64,000 bases of DNA from Lysobacter arvi (GTDB taxonomy: Bacteria; Pseudomonadota; Gammaproteobacteria; Xanthomonadales; Xanthomonadaceae). Positions 17,944 to 25,615 of this stretch are shown here, in pieces. A program made the translations under genes and the position numbers. How positions within the stretch are numbered: the stretch's first letter is position 1; every line of letters starts with the position of its first letter. The stretch lies in the NCBI GenBank assembly GCA_031216755.1, contig JARUHG010000001.1, positions 124,001 through 188,000 on the forward strand, given 5' to 3'. The notes under the pieces are model-generated. The model searched no databases, was not told the DNA's origin, and worked only from the letters and a program-made list of their open reading frames with translations.

Positions 17944-18155
17944 AGCGCGCTTTCCCGTCACAAGGCTCCAGTTTTCGGCCGATCCGCAGATCGTCCGACC
18001 TTCGCGGAACCAGCACGATCGAGGCTCCGCGGACGGTGTCCGGCACATGCATGCGATGTCATGCTGCGCGGACACGAAGTGGGGCATGCTGTGCTCCACA
18101 CCGCCTTCGGACCCGTCGTCCGGAGGTCCTCAGGGATCAGAAGGACACGTCGCTC

Positions 18156-19262
18156 GTGGCAGTGAAAAAAACCGCGAAGAAGGCCGCCAAGGCCGTCAAG
18201 AAGACCGTCAAGCCGGCCGCCAAGAAGGCCGCGTCCAGCAAACCCGCAGCGAAGAAGACCGCGGCCAGGAAGCCGGCCGCGAAGAAGGCTGCGCCGGCCA
18301 AGAAGCCTGTCGCCAAGAAGGCCGCTCCGGCGAAGAAATCCGCCGCCACCAAACCGGTCGCCAAGAAGGCGGTGGCGGCGAAGAAGGCACCGGCCAAGCC
18401 GGCTGCCAGCACGAAGCAGCCGGTGGTCGCCAAGAAGGCGGCGCCGGCAGCCAAGCCGGTCGCCAAGCAGGCGCCGGCGCCCGCAAAGAAGGCCGCCCCT
18501 CCGGTGAAGTCCGTGCCGGCGAAGGTCGCCCCCCCTCAGGAAGGCAAGCCCGCGGCCACCCGGCCGGAGAGCAAGCCCGTCGTCAAGAAACCCGCAGCAG
18601 TGCGACCGGCCGCCGAATCCCCGGCGGCGAAACCGGTCGCCGGCAAGCCAGAAGTCGCCAAGAATCCAGTGACACAACCCGTATCCAACAAGGCGCCTGC
18701 AACCAAAGCGGCGGCCGCAAGCAATCCCGCGACCAAGACCGCTCCGCGTCCGGCCGGCAAGGTCGCCGTGGCCGTCGTCGCAAAGCCGCAGGCACCCGCG
18801 CCGAAAGGCAAGGTCAAAGTCGTGCCGTACGAGACAGATGAGGCCACCGGCCGCCCGGTCGTCCCGCAGGGCTACAAGCCCGCCGTGGACGAGGAATACA
18901 TGAGCCCGCTGCAACTCGAATACTTCCGCCAGCGCCTGCTGCAATGGCGTGCGGATCTGGTCGAGGAATCCAAGCAGACCATCGAGAACCTCAAGGACGA
19001 AGTCCGCGACGTCGGCGACGAAGCCGAGCGCGCCACCCGCGAGACGGAAAACTCGCTCGAACTGCGCACGCGCGACCGCTACCGCAAGCTGATCAGCAAG
19101 ATCGACAGCACGCTCAAGCGCGTGGATTCGGGCGATTACGGGTACTGCGTGGACACCGGCGAGGAGATCGGCCTGGAGCGCCTGGAAGCGCGCCTCACCG
19201 CCGAGCGCACCATCGACGCGCAGGAACGCTGGGAACACCTGCAGAAGCAGATGGGCGACTGA
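18156..19262 (+). CDS. dksA: DksA/TraR-family protein with long Lys/Ala/Pro-rich N-terminal tail
   Basis: Protein of about 368 residues. Residues 1-230 are a low-complexity basic tail of repeated AKK, PAAKK and KKA units like bacterial histone H1-like or AlgP proteins. The C-terminal 140 residues are a DksA domain: coiled coil with the tip motif DVGDEAERA (DksA DxxDxA equivalent), the SLELRTRDRYRKLISKI segment, and a globular end. The zinc finger is degenerate: the first motif is CVDT instead of CxxC, and the second (IDAQERW) has no Cys, so three of four ligands are gone. It probably still binds RNA polymerase, but without zinc. A GTG at 18156 is chosen, with AAGGA upstream. Confidence 0.85.
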   Translation: MAVKKTAKKAAKAVKKTVKPAAKKAASSKPAAKKTAARKPAAKKAAPAKKPVAKKAAPAKKSAATKPVAKKAVAAKKAPAKPAASTKQPVVAKKAAPAAKPVAKQAPAPAKKAAPPVKSVPAKVAPPQEGKPAATRPESKPVVKKPAAVRPAAESPAAKPVAGKPEVAKNPVTQPVSNKAPATKAAAASNPATKTAPRPAGKVAVAVVAKPQAPAPKGKVKVVPYETDEATGRPVVPQGYKPAVDEEYMSPLQLEYFRQRLLQWRADLVEESKQTIENLKDEVRDVGDEAERATRETENSLELRTRDRYRKLISKIDSTLKRVDSGDYGYCVDTGEEIGLERLEARLTAERTIDAQERWEHLQKQMGD

Positions 19263-19290
19263 TTCGCCGGTCTGACTTCGCGCCCTATGG

Positions 19291-19320
19291 AAAACCCGGC
19301 CTCGTGCCGGGTTTTTCGTT
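19291..19320 (+). terminator. Rho-independent terminator after the DksA-like gene
   Basis: AAAACCCGGC (19291-19300) pairs with GCCGGGTTTT (19306-19315) around CTCGT, running into a T-rich stretch. Confidence 0.9.
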
Positions 19321-19419
19321 TCGCGTACGGCGTCCGCATCGGTACGATCCGGACCGATCCCATCCATGCGCAGCGTCTCCGGCCAAGGCATCCTGATCCG
19401 CCCGGTGCCGGAGTCGTCG

Positions 19420-19878
19420 ATGCCCGAATCCCTCGATTTCATGCGCGAAGCCATCGCGTTGGCGCGCGCGAACGTCGCCGACGGCGGGCGCCCGTTCGGC
19501 GCGGTGCTGGTGCGCGATGGCGAAGTGCTCGCGCGTGCGGCCAACCGCATCCATGCGACGAACGATCCGACCGCCCACGCCGAACTGCTGGCGATCCGCG
19601 ACGCCGCACAGCGATGCGGCTCGCCGCGGCTGGACGGGGCCGTGGTCTACGCCGGCGGCCATCCGTGTCCGATGTGCCTGGCCGCGATGCACCTGTGCGG
19701 CGTGACGCGCGGGTACTACGCCTATTCGAACGAGGACGGTGCGCCCTTCGGCCTCTCCACTGCCCACGTCCTGGCGCAGATGGCGCTGCCGCCTTCGCAA
19801 CAATCGCTCGCCGTCGAAGCGCTGCGGCCCGAAGGCGAGGGCGGGCTGTATGAAAGCTGGGCGGCGAGGCGCGTCTAG
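19420..19878 (+). CDS. Nucleoside/nucleobase deaminase of the CMP/dCMP-guanine deaminase fold
   Basis: Protein of 152 residues with the zinc-deaminase signature: HAE (in TAHAELLAI, near residue 52) and PCxxC (HPCPMCLAAM, near residue 85). Length and the YAYSNEDGAPFGLSTAHVL segment resemble small guanine-deaminase-type enzymes more than tRNA adenosine deaminase, but the substrate cannot be fixed. The start at 19420 has CCGGAG six bases upstream; an ATG at 19366 would add 18 residues. It converges with and overlaps the next gene by four bases. Confidence 0.85.
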   Translation: MPESLDFMREAIALARANVADGGRPFGAVLVRDGEVLARAANRIHATNDPTAHAELLAIRDAAQRCGSPRLDGAVVYAGGHPCPMCLAAMHLCGVTRGYYAYSNEDGAPFGLSTAHVLAQMALPPSQQSLAVEALRPEGEGGLYESWAARRV

Positions 19879-20291
19879 CGCGTCGTCAGGCGCCGGCTCA
19901 TGAAGATGCGGCGGTGCGCACCGGGGTAGCCGTCCAGCACCGCGAAGCGTTCGTAACCGTGGCATCGATAGAACGCCTCGGCCTGCCAGTCGAAGGTGTC
20001 CAGCCGCGACGAATGGGCGCCCAGGGCGATCGCGCGTTGTTCGCACGCGTGCAGGAGCGCGGCGCCGTGCCCCTGTCCGCGCGCCGCGTCGTCCAGCCAG
20101 AGCACGTGGATTTCGAGCCAGCCGAGCAGCACGTCGGCGACGATGCCGCCGATCAGCTCGCCGTCGGCGTCCTTCGCGGCGAGCCGGATCGGGGTGGACT
20201 CGATCGGCCCGACGACCGCCCGATTGAACGCCTGCAGTCCTTCGCAGACGCGGTGCGTTTCGATGTCGGTGGCATCGGTGATGTCGGTCAT
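19875..20291 (-). CDS. GNAT-family N-acetyltransferase
   Basis: Small GNAT protein of 138 residues. The acetyl-CoA-binding motif A is DDAARGQGHGAALLHACEQRA (R/Q-x-x-G-x-G/A pattern), followed by the motif B segment FYRCHGYERF. The target is unknown; such single-domain enzymes act on small amines, amino acids or protein N-termini. It lies 19 bases upstream of an MFS gene on the same strand but in the order MFS-to-GNAT, so both may form one transcript with sufE. Confidence 0.8.
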   Translation of the reverse strand: MTDITDATDIETHRVCEGLQAFNRAVVGPIESTPIRLAAKDADGELIGGIVADVLLGWLEIHVLWLDDAARGQGHGAALLHACEQRAIALGAHSSRLDTFDWQAEAFYRCHGYERFAVLDGYPGAHRRIFMSRRLTTR

Positions 20292-20310
20292 CCGCGGATC
20301 ACGCGATCGA

Positions 20311-21582
20311 TCAGTGCAGGTCGCGCAGGTCGAGCCTGCGCAGCTTCGGCGCGAGCTTCGCCGTCGCGCCGACCACGGCCAGCGTCATGCAGCCCCCGAA
20401 GATGACCGACGGCACCAGGCCCAGCAGACGGGCGGCCACGCCCGACTCGAAGGCGCCCAGTTCGTTCGACGAGCCGATGAAGATGCCGTTGATCGACGAC
20501 ACGCGCCCGCGCAGGTGATCGGGCGTGGCCAGCTGGAGGATCGTCGAGCGCAACACCACCGACACGCCGTCGCACATGCCCGACAGCATCAGCATCAGCG
20601 CCGACACCCACAGCTCCCGCGACAGCGCGAAGCCGATGATGCTCAGCCCGAAACCGGCCACGGCGATCAGCAGCACGCGTCCGGCGTGGCGTTGCAGCGG
20701 GCGGCGCGCCAGATAGACGCCCATCAGCACCGCGCCGACCGCTGGCGCTGCGCGCAGCAGGCCGAGCGCTTCGGGCCCGTAGTGCAGGATTTCGCTGATG
20801 AAGGCCGGCAGCAGCGCGACCGCGCCGCCGAACAGCACCGAGAACATGTCCAGCGCCTGCGCGCCCAGCACGACCTGGGTCCTGAAGACGAAGTTCAGCC
20901 CTTCGCCGATGCTCTTGAAGATCGGCGCACGTTCGGCCGGCAGCGGCGGTTCGGTCACGCGGATCGTGATCACCGCGATCGCCGCCGCCGCCGCGAAGGC
21001 GGCCGCGACGAGGTACGCCGCGCTCTTGCCGCCCCACGCGACGAGAAGGCCGCCGGCGGCGGGGCCGAGCACGAGGCCCGACTGCATCACCACGCTGCTC
21101 ACGCCCGCGCCGCGCACGAACTGCTCGCGCTTGAGCACGCGCGCGAACAGCGACATGTACACCGGCGCCAGGAACGCGCGGACCACGCCGTTCACGGCGA
21201 TCGCCGCGTAGATGGTCAGCGTACCGAACGTCGACGTGCCCGCCGGCAGCACGCCGGAGGCGACGCCCGCGAGCGTCAGCGTCGTCGCCAGCAGGCCGAT
21301 GCACGCGGCCATGCCGAGCTTGCGACGGGGCAGATGGTCCACGGCGTAACCGGCGAACAGCGCGAAGCAGAAGTACGGAAGGACTTCGGCCAGGCCGATC
21401 AGGCCCAGCGCGAACGCGTCGCGCGTGAGCTCGTAGACGTGCCATCCGACGGTGACCGCGACGATCTGGTACGACAGCATCGCCAGCAGGCGATACGTCA
21501 TCAGTCCGGTGAAGCCGCGATTGCGCAGCAGCTCGCCGATGCCCGCGGGTGCGGGTGCGTCGGCAGGTGCGGCTTCGCTCAC
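20311..21582 (-). CDS. Major facilitator superfamily exporter, EntS-like
   Basis: Protein of 423 residues with about 12 hydrophobic segments and the MFS loop motif FAGYAVDHLPRRKLG between the second and third helices. The sequence style (YQIVAVTVGWHVYELT near helix 1, GVVRAFLAPVYMSLFARVL) resembles the EntS/MFS_3 group of drug and siderophore exporters, but the substrate is unknown. The GTG start at 21582 follows the sufE stop by ten bases, so it is probably co-transcribed with sufE. Confidence 0.85.
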   Translation of the reverse strand: MSEAAPADAPAPAGIGELLRNRGFTGLMTYRLLAMLSYQIVAVTVGWHVYELTRDAFALGLIGLAEVLPYFCFALFAGYAVDHLPRRKLGMAACIGLLATTLTLAGVASGVLPAGTSTFGTLTIYAAIAVNGVVRAFLAPVYMSLFARVLKREQFVRGAGVSSVVMQSGLVLGPAAGGLLVAWGGKSAAYLVAAAFAAAAAIAVITIRVTEPPLPAERAPIFKSIGEGLNFVFRTQVVLGAQALDMFSVLFGGAVALLPAFISEILHYGPEALGLLRAAPAVGAVLMGVYLARRPLQRHAGRVLLIAVAGFGLSIIGFALSRELWVSALMLMLSGMCDGVSVVLRSTILQLATPDHLRGRVSSINGIFIGSSNELGAFESGVAARLLGLVPSVIFGGCMTLAVVGATAKLAPKLRRLDLRDLH

Positions 21583-21592
21583 CGTCGCGGAC

Positions 21593-22045
21593 TCAGAGCG
21601 CCTGGCGGGCGCGTTCGCGGATGAAGCCCAGCAGCGCCGCCAGGCCGTTGCTGCGCGTGGGCGACAGGTGCTTGGCCAGGCCGATCTCGGCGATGTAGTC
21701 GGCGTCGGTCTCGACGATTTCCTTCGCGCTGCGGCCGGAGTACACGCGCAGCGCGAGGTAGATCAGGCCCGACACGATCGCCGAATCGCTGATGGCGTGG
21801 AAATCCAGGCGATCGGCGTCGCCTTCGGCGACGATCCAGACCATCGACTGGCATCCGTGCAGGCGGTGTTCCTCGGTCTTCCACTCGGCGGGCAGGTCCG
21901 GAAGCTTGCGGCCGAGGTCGATCAGGTACTGGTAACGCTCCGACCAGTCGCCGAAGAAGGCGAACTCATCGCGGATCGCCTGCTGCGCGTCGCGCGCGGT
22001 GGCTTCGAGCGGGAAGGGGCTGGTGGGGGAGGCGATGGCATTCAT
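21593..22045 (-). CDS. sufE: SufE-family cysteine desulfuration protein
   Basis: Protein of 150 residues. SufE accepts sulfane sulfur from the cysteine desulfurase SufS on a conserved Cys; here that residue is in HRLHGCQSMVW. The flanking segments RYQYLIDLGRKLPDLP and LTPTRSNGL-like SPTRSNGLAALLGFI are characteristic. No other suf genes are adjacent, so it is a stand-alone copy upstream of the MFS exporter. Confidence 0.93.
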   Translation of the reverse strand: MNAIASPTSPFPLEATARDAQQAIRDEFAFFGDWSERYQYLIDLGRKLPDLPAEWKTEEHRLHGCQSMVWIVAEGDADRLDFHAISDSAIVSGLIYLALRVYSGRSAKEIVETDADYIAEIGLAKHLSPTRSNGLAALLGFIRERARQAL

Positions 22046-22093
22046 TGCGATGGGATTTTACGCGGCCAGCGGCAAGGGCCGGTGAGCCGGACG

Positions 22094-22117
22094 TCGTCCC
22101 GGCCTGCACCGGGACGA
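22094..22117. repeat. GC hairpin between cysS and sufE
   Basis: TCGTCCCGG (22094-22102) pairs with CCGGGACGA (22109-22117) around six bases. It resembles the dispersed TCCCGG...CCGGGA elements near 880, 1020 and 4640, and stands just past the cysS stop codon. It lacks a T-run on either strand. Confidence 0.5.
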
Positions 22118-22129
22118 AAGGGCGATGCC

Positions 22130-23497
22130 TCAGGCGCGCTTCCAGCGCACGCCCTGCGGCGTGTCTTCCAGCAGGATGCCTTCGCCTGCGAGCTGGTCGC
22201 GGATCGCGTCCGCACGGGCGAAGTCGCGCGTCTTCTTGGCCGCGATGCGCTCGTCGATCAACGCCTGGATGCGCGCGTCGTCGCCGTCGTCCGTACCGCG
22301 GGCGAACCATGCTGCCGGGTCCTGCTGGAGCAGCCCGAGCGCGAGCCCCGCGCCAAGCAGTTCCGCCTTCAGGCGCGCCTTCTCGACGGCCGAGTCGGCC
22401 TTGCGAGCATCGGCGGCGATGCGGGCGATCTCCGCCAGCACCTGCGGGGTGTTGAGGTCGTCGTCCAGCGCGGCTTCGACCGACGCCGGGATCGCGGCGT
22501 CGGCTGCGACATCCGCCAGATCGCGCAAGGTTCCGTACAGGCGGTCCAGGGTGCGGACGCTTTGTTCGATCAGTCCGTCCGACCATTCCAGAGGCTGGCG
22601 GTAGTGCGCCGAGAGCAGGGCGAAGCGCAGCGCTTCGGGCGGGTACTGGCGGACCAGGTCGTGCACGCGCTGGATGTTGCCGACGGACTTGGCCATCTTG
22701 GCGCCGCCGAAATTCAGCATGCCGTTGTGCAGCCAGTAGCGGGCGAAGATCTTCCCGCCGTGCGCGCATTCGCTCTGCGCGATCTCGTTCTCGTGGTGCG
22801 GGAACTGCAGGTCGACGCCGCCGGCGTGGATGTCGATGGTTTCGCCCAGGTGCGCGGCCGCCATCGCCGAGCATTCGATGTGCCAGCCCGGTCGGCCACG
22901 TCCCCACGGCGAGTCCCAGCCCGGGAGGTCGTCGGTGGAGGGCTTCCACAGGACGAAATCGCCTGCGTCGCGCTTGTAGGGCGCCACGTCGATGCGCGCG
23001 CCGGCGAGCAGTTCGTCGGGATCGCGACGCGAGAGCTTGCCGTAGCCGGCGAAGGTGCCCACGGCGAACAGCACGTGGCCTTCGGCCTCGTAGGCGTGGC
23101 CGGCGTCGATCAGCCGCTGGATCATCGCGATGATCTGCGGCACATGGGCCGTCGCCTCGGGCTGGATGTTCTGGGGCTTCACGCCCAGCGCGGCCATGTC
23201 GTCGCGGTACGCGGCGGTGAAGCGGGCGGTGATCTCGCCGATCGGCACGCCGCGCTCACGCGCCGCGTTGTTGATCTTGTCGTCGATGTCGGTGATGTTC
23301 CGGGCGTAGGCCAGGTCGCCATGGCGGCGGCGCAGCACCTCGGCCAGCACGCCGAACACCACCGGCCCGCGGGCATTGCCGATGTGGACGAAGTTGTAGA
23401 CCGTCGGCCCGCACAGGTACATGGTCGGGCGGGCGGGATTCAGGGGCGCGAACGGCTCGACCCGTCGCGTCAGGCTGTTGAAAAGATGCAGGCTCAT
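22130..23497 (-). CDS. cysS: Cysteinyl-tRNA synthetase
   Basis: Class I synthetase of 455 residues, close to the usual 461. The HIGH motif is FVHIGNARG near residue 38, preceded by the zinc Cys in YLCGPTVYN; further zinc ligands are in HIECSAMA and HHENEIAQ. The KMSKS motif reads KMAKS (AKMAKSVGN). The start at 23497 (MSLHLFNSL) is placed by comparison with family N-termini; an ATG nine codons upstream lacks a ribosome site. Confidence 0.95.
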   Translation of the reverse strand: MSLHLFNSLTRRVEPFAPLNPARPTMYLCGPTVYNFVHIGNARGPVVFGVLAEVLRRRHGDLAYARNITDIDDKINNAARERGVPIGEITARFTAAYRDDMAALGVKPQNIQPEATAHVPQIIAMIQRLIDAGHAYEAEGHVLFAVGTFAGYGKLSRRDPDELLAGARIDVAPYKRDAGDFVLWKPSTDDLPGWDSPWGRGRPGWHIECSAMAAAHLGETIDIHAGGVDLQFPHHENEIAQSECAHGGKIFARYWLHNGMLNFGGAKMAKSVGNIQRVHDLVRQYPPEALRFALLSAHYRQPLEWSDGLIEQSVRTLDRLYGTLRDLADVAADAAIPASVEAALDDDLNTPQVLAEIARIAADARKADSAVEKARLKAELLGAGLALGLLQQDPAAWFARGTDDGDDARIQALIDERIAAKKTRDFARADAIRDQLAGEGILLEDTPQGVRWKRA

Positions 23498-23647
23498 GGG
23501 GTTACCGCCGGAAGTGCCGGCCATTCTAGCGGCAGCGTCGCGCCACGGGTCCCGAGCGGCCCTGCACGGCAGGTTAAAGGCGAGGTTCAGACCTTGACCC
23601 CGGTATCCGCTTACACTTTCTGAACGTTTCCCTACCTTGCGAGCGTG

Positions 23648-24142
23648 ATGGCCTGTCCAGTTCCGTCCCTGCCGGCGAAAGCGGCCCCGCCTTCCGGACG
23701 CGTCGCCGTGCTGGCCATCGCGGTTCTGTTCGCGGCGACGGCGCAGGCGCAGCAGCAGGCCCCGACGCAGAACACGGTCATCCAGGCGGAGAACGTCCGC
23801 TTCGACTACGCGCAGGTGCTGCGCGTGACGCCGGTCTACCAGACGTTGAAGGCGACCTCCGTCGAGGAACAGTGCGAGGAAGCCAAGGGCGATTCCAAGC
23901 TGTCGCGGGCCCTGGGCGCGGTGAAGGAAGCGCTCGGCCGCGAGGAGAAGGCCGACCCGCCGGCGGGCGCCGAGTGCAAGCCGGTCACCGTCGAACGCGA
24001 ATTCCGCCGGCCCATCGCCTATGACGTCGATTACACCTACAAGGGCGCCAAGTACCGCTCGCGCCTGCCCGACGATCCGGGCAACCGGCTGCGCATCCGC
24101 GTGTCCGTGACGCCGGTCGTGCAGCCGCCCCGGAGCCGATAG
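23648..24142 (+). CDS. Small secreted protein of unknown function
   Basis: Protein of 164 residues with a likely signal peptide (hydrophobic stretch about 19-35, ending AQAQQQ). The C-terminal segment [20 protein letters not shown] followed by [13 protein letters not shown] resembles the end of glycine-zipper outer-membrane proteins of Xanthomonads, but the glycine zipper itself is missing. A central pair of Cys residues ([14 protein letters not shown]) could form a disulfide. The ATG at 23648 is used; an overlapping GTG precedes it by one codon. No function is proposed. Confidence 0.7.
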   Translation: MACPVPSLPAKAAPPSGRVAVLAIAVLFAATAQAQQQAPTQNTVIQAENVRFDYAQVLRVTPVYQTLKATSVEEQCEEAKGDSKLSRALGAVKEALGREEKADPPAGAECKPVTVEREFRRPIAYDVDYTYKGAKYRSRLPDDPGNRLRIRVSVTPVVQPPRSR

Positions 24143-24272
24143 AACCGTCCCGCGCCAGAGGCGCGCGGCGTCGCCGGATCATCGTCCCCCTGCCGCCGGT
24201 CCCACATTCCTTTGCATGCCGGCCACAAACCGGTTGCGCCCGCCCCGGTCGCGTGCGAGCATTCGCCCCCTC

Positions 24273-24377
24273 ATGAACGCCCTTTACGCCGACGCCGACG
24301 TCCTGACCTCCGCCTGGATGGCGGCGGGGATGACCTCGCGCGCGCGCCGACCGTACACCCGCCAATCCGCTGGGTAG
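24273..24377 (+). CDS. Putative arginine-rich leader peptide of the arg operon
   Basis: Short frame of 34 codons ending in TAG (24375-24377), 115 bases before argF'. In-frame ATGs also exist at 24318 and 24330; the last would give a 15-residue peptide, MTSRARRPYTRQSAG. Four Arg codons (24339, 24345, 24348, 24360) fall within eight residues near the end, just before alternative RNA structures that include an intrinsic terminator. This is the layout of a ribosome-mediated attenuator leader. The weak point is translation initiation: no good Shine-Dalgarno is seen before any of the three starts. Promoter position is also unclear (a weak TTGCGC at 24234 with GAGCAT at 24257 is possible). Confidence 0.55.
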   Translation: MNALYADADVLTSAWMAAGMTSRARRPYTRQSAG

Positions 24378-24384
24378 ACGGTCG
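24348..24384 (+). promoter_or_regulatory. Attenuator 1:2 (pause) hairpin
   Basis: CGACCGT (24348-24354) pairs with ACGGTCG (24378-24384); after a two-base internal bulge on each side, ACCC (24357-24360) pairs with GGGT (24372-24375). The 5' arm overlaps the Arg codons and the 3' arm overlaps the GCTGGG segment needed for antitermination, so this hairpin excludes the antiterminator. Confidence 0.55.
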
Positions 24385-24429
24385 CACGCGCCATTCGCAA
24401 CAGGCGAAGTGACATACGAAAAGCCCAGC
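24369..24429 (+). promoter_or_regulatory. Attenuator 2:3 (antiterminator) pairing
   Basis: GCTGGG (24369-24374) is identical to the 3' arm of the terminator and can pair with CCCAGC (24424-24429), the terminator 5' arm, with an extra T-G wobble. If a ribosome stalls on the Arg codons this segment stays free and the terminator cannot form; if the ribosome reaches the TAG at 24375 it covers the segment and the terminator forms. Confidence 0.55.
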
Positions 24430-24448
24430 CTACGCGCTGGGCTTTTTT
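24419..24448 (+). terminator. Intrinsic terminator (attenuator 3:4) before argF'
   Basis: AAAAGCCCAGC (24419-24429) pairs with GCTGGGCTTTT (24436-24446) around CTACGC, followed by six T in total. It is a strong terminator only 45 bases before the argF' start, in the same direction, which makes sense mainly as an attenuator; it could otherwise end a transcript from the upstream secreted-protein gene. The rest of 24143-24272 holds only a small hairpin (24151-24165) and no gene. Confidence 0.85.
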
Positions 24449-24492
24449 GCTTTTCGGCCCAGCGGACCACCTTCCCCACCGGAACGCAGTCG

Positions 24493-25503
24493 ATGACCCC
24501 CAAGCACTTCCTCAACACCCAGGACTGGTCGCGCGGCGACCTCGATGCGCTGCTCGCGCAGGCGGCGGAGTTCAAGCGCAGCAAGCTCGGCGACCAGCTC
24601 AAGGGCAAGTCGATCGCGCTGGTGTTCTTCAACCCCTCCATGCGCACGCGCACCAGCTTCGAACTGGGCGCGTTCCAGCTTGGCGGGCACGCCGTGGTCC
24701 TGCAGCCGGGCAAGGACGCCTGGCCGATCGAGTTCAACCTGGGCACCGTGATGGACAGCGACACCGAGGAGCACATCGCCGAAGTGGCGCGCGTGCTGGG
24801 CCGCTACGTCGACCTGATCGGCGTGCGCGCGTTCCCGAAGTTCGTCGACTGGCAGTACGACCGCCAGGACATCGTGCTCAACAGCTTCGCCAAGTACTCG
24901 CCGGTGCCCGTGATCAACATGGAGACGATCACCCATCCGTGCCAGGAACTCGCGCACATCCTCGCGCTGCAGGAGCACTTCGGCACCGCGGATCTTCGCG
25001 GCAAGAAGTACGTCCTCACCTGGACCTACCACCCCAAGCCGCTCAACACGGCGGTGGCGAACTCCGCGCTGACGATCGCCACGCGCATGGGCATGGACGT
25101 CACGCTGCTGTGCCCGACGCCGCAATATGTGCTGGACGAACGCTACATCGGCTGGGCCGAGCGGAACGTCGCCGAGAGCGGCGGCTCGTTCCAGGTCAGC
25201 CATGACATCGAAAGCGCGTACCGCGGCGCCGACGTGGTCTACGCCAAGAGCTGGGGCGCGCTGCCGTTCTTCGGCAACTGGGAGCCGGAGAAGCCGATCC
25301 GCGACCAGTACAAGCACTTCATCGTCGACGAGCAGAAGATGGCGCTGACCAACAACGGCGTCTTCAGCCACTGCCTGCCGCTGCGCCGCAACGTGAAGGC
25401 GACCGATGCGGTGATGGATTCGCCGCAGTGCATTGCCATCGACGAAGCCGAAAACCGCCTGCATGTGCAGAAGGCGATCATGGCCGCCTTGATGCAGAAG
25501 TGA
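24493..25503 (+). CDS. argF': N-acetylornithine carbamoyltransferase (ArgF')
   Basis: Carbamoyltransferase of 336 residues. The carbamoyl-phosphate motif is SMRTRTS in place of the STRTR of ornithine enzymes, and the segments [30 protein letters not shown] and [11 protein letters not shown] match the Xanthomonas acetylornithine transcarbamylase, which makes N-acetylcitrulline. The neighbour encoding a deacetylase of the acetylcitrulline type and the absence of ordinary argF nearby support this. The start at 24493 ([13 protein letters not shown]) has only a weak GGAA upstream. It opens the arg cluster and follows the attenuator-like leader. Confidence 0.92.
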   Translation: MTPKHFLNTQDWSRGDLDALLAQAAEFKRSKLGDQLKGKSIALVFFNPSMRTRTSFELGAFQLGGHAVVLQPGKDAWPIEFNLGTVMDSDTEEHIAEVARVLGRYVDLIGVRAFPKFVDWQYDRQDIVLNSFAKYSPVPVINMETITHPCQELAHILALQEHFGTADLRGKKYVLTWTYHPKPLNTAVANSALTIATRMGMDVTLLCPTPQYVLDERYIGWAERNVAESGGSFQVSHDIESAYRGADVVYAKSWGALPFFGNWEPEKPIRDQYKHFIVDEQKMALTNNGVFSHCLPLRRNVKATDAVMDSPQCIAIDEAENRLHVQKAIMAALMQK

Positions 25504-25615
25504 GAAACGAGGAGTGAGGAGTGAGCGGTCCGGCGACTGCGCTCCTACTTTCTTCGCTCACGACCGCAAGCTCGCTTCCCCACGTCTGTTACTCACTTCT
25601 GGAAGATCCTCGCCA
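25504..25615. repeat. GAGTGAG-type intergenic repeat, argF'-argG
   Basis: The gap starts with tandem GAGGAGTGAG boxes and ends with ACTCACTTCT; GTGAGCG (25521-25527) can pair with CGCTCAC (25555-25561). The same box family fills the argG-argE' gap (26819-26900) and the mtnD-mtnC gap (52366-52467). Confidence 0.65.

Noticed and set aside
18160-18800. Tandem DNA repeat or CRISPR-like array in the DksA-like gene
   Set aside because: The repetition is of Lys/Ala/Pro codons within one frame, with irregular unit length and no conserved direct repeats with unique spacers.
23594-23617. TTGACC and TACACT as a promoter for the small secreted protein
   Set aside because: The boxes are separated by only 12 bases, too short for a normal sigma-70 promoter.
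24143-24272. ArgR operator upstream of the arg cluster
   Set aside because: No sequence resembling paired ARG boxes (TGAAT...ATTCA type) could be seen in this stretch.
24212-24412. A 66-codon frame overlapping the arg leader in another phase
   Set aside because: It is Arg/Pro/His-rich in a shadow manner, and the competing RNA structures relate to the other frame, which ends exactly in the GCTGGG segment.
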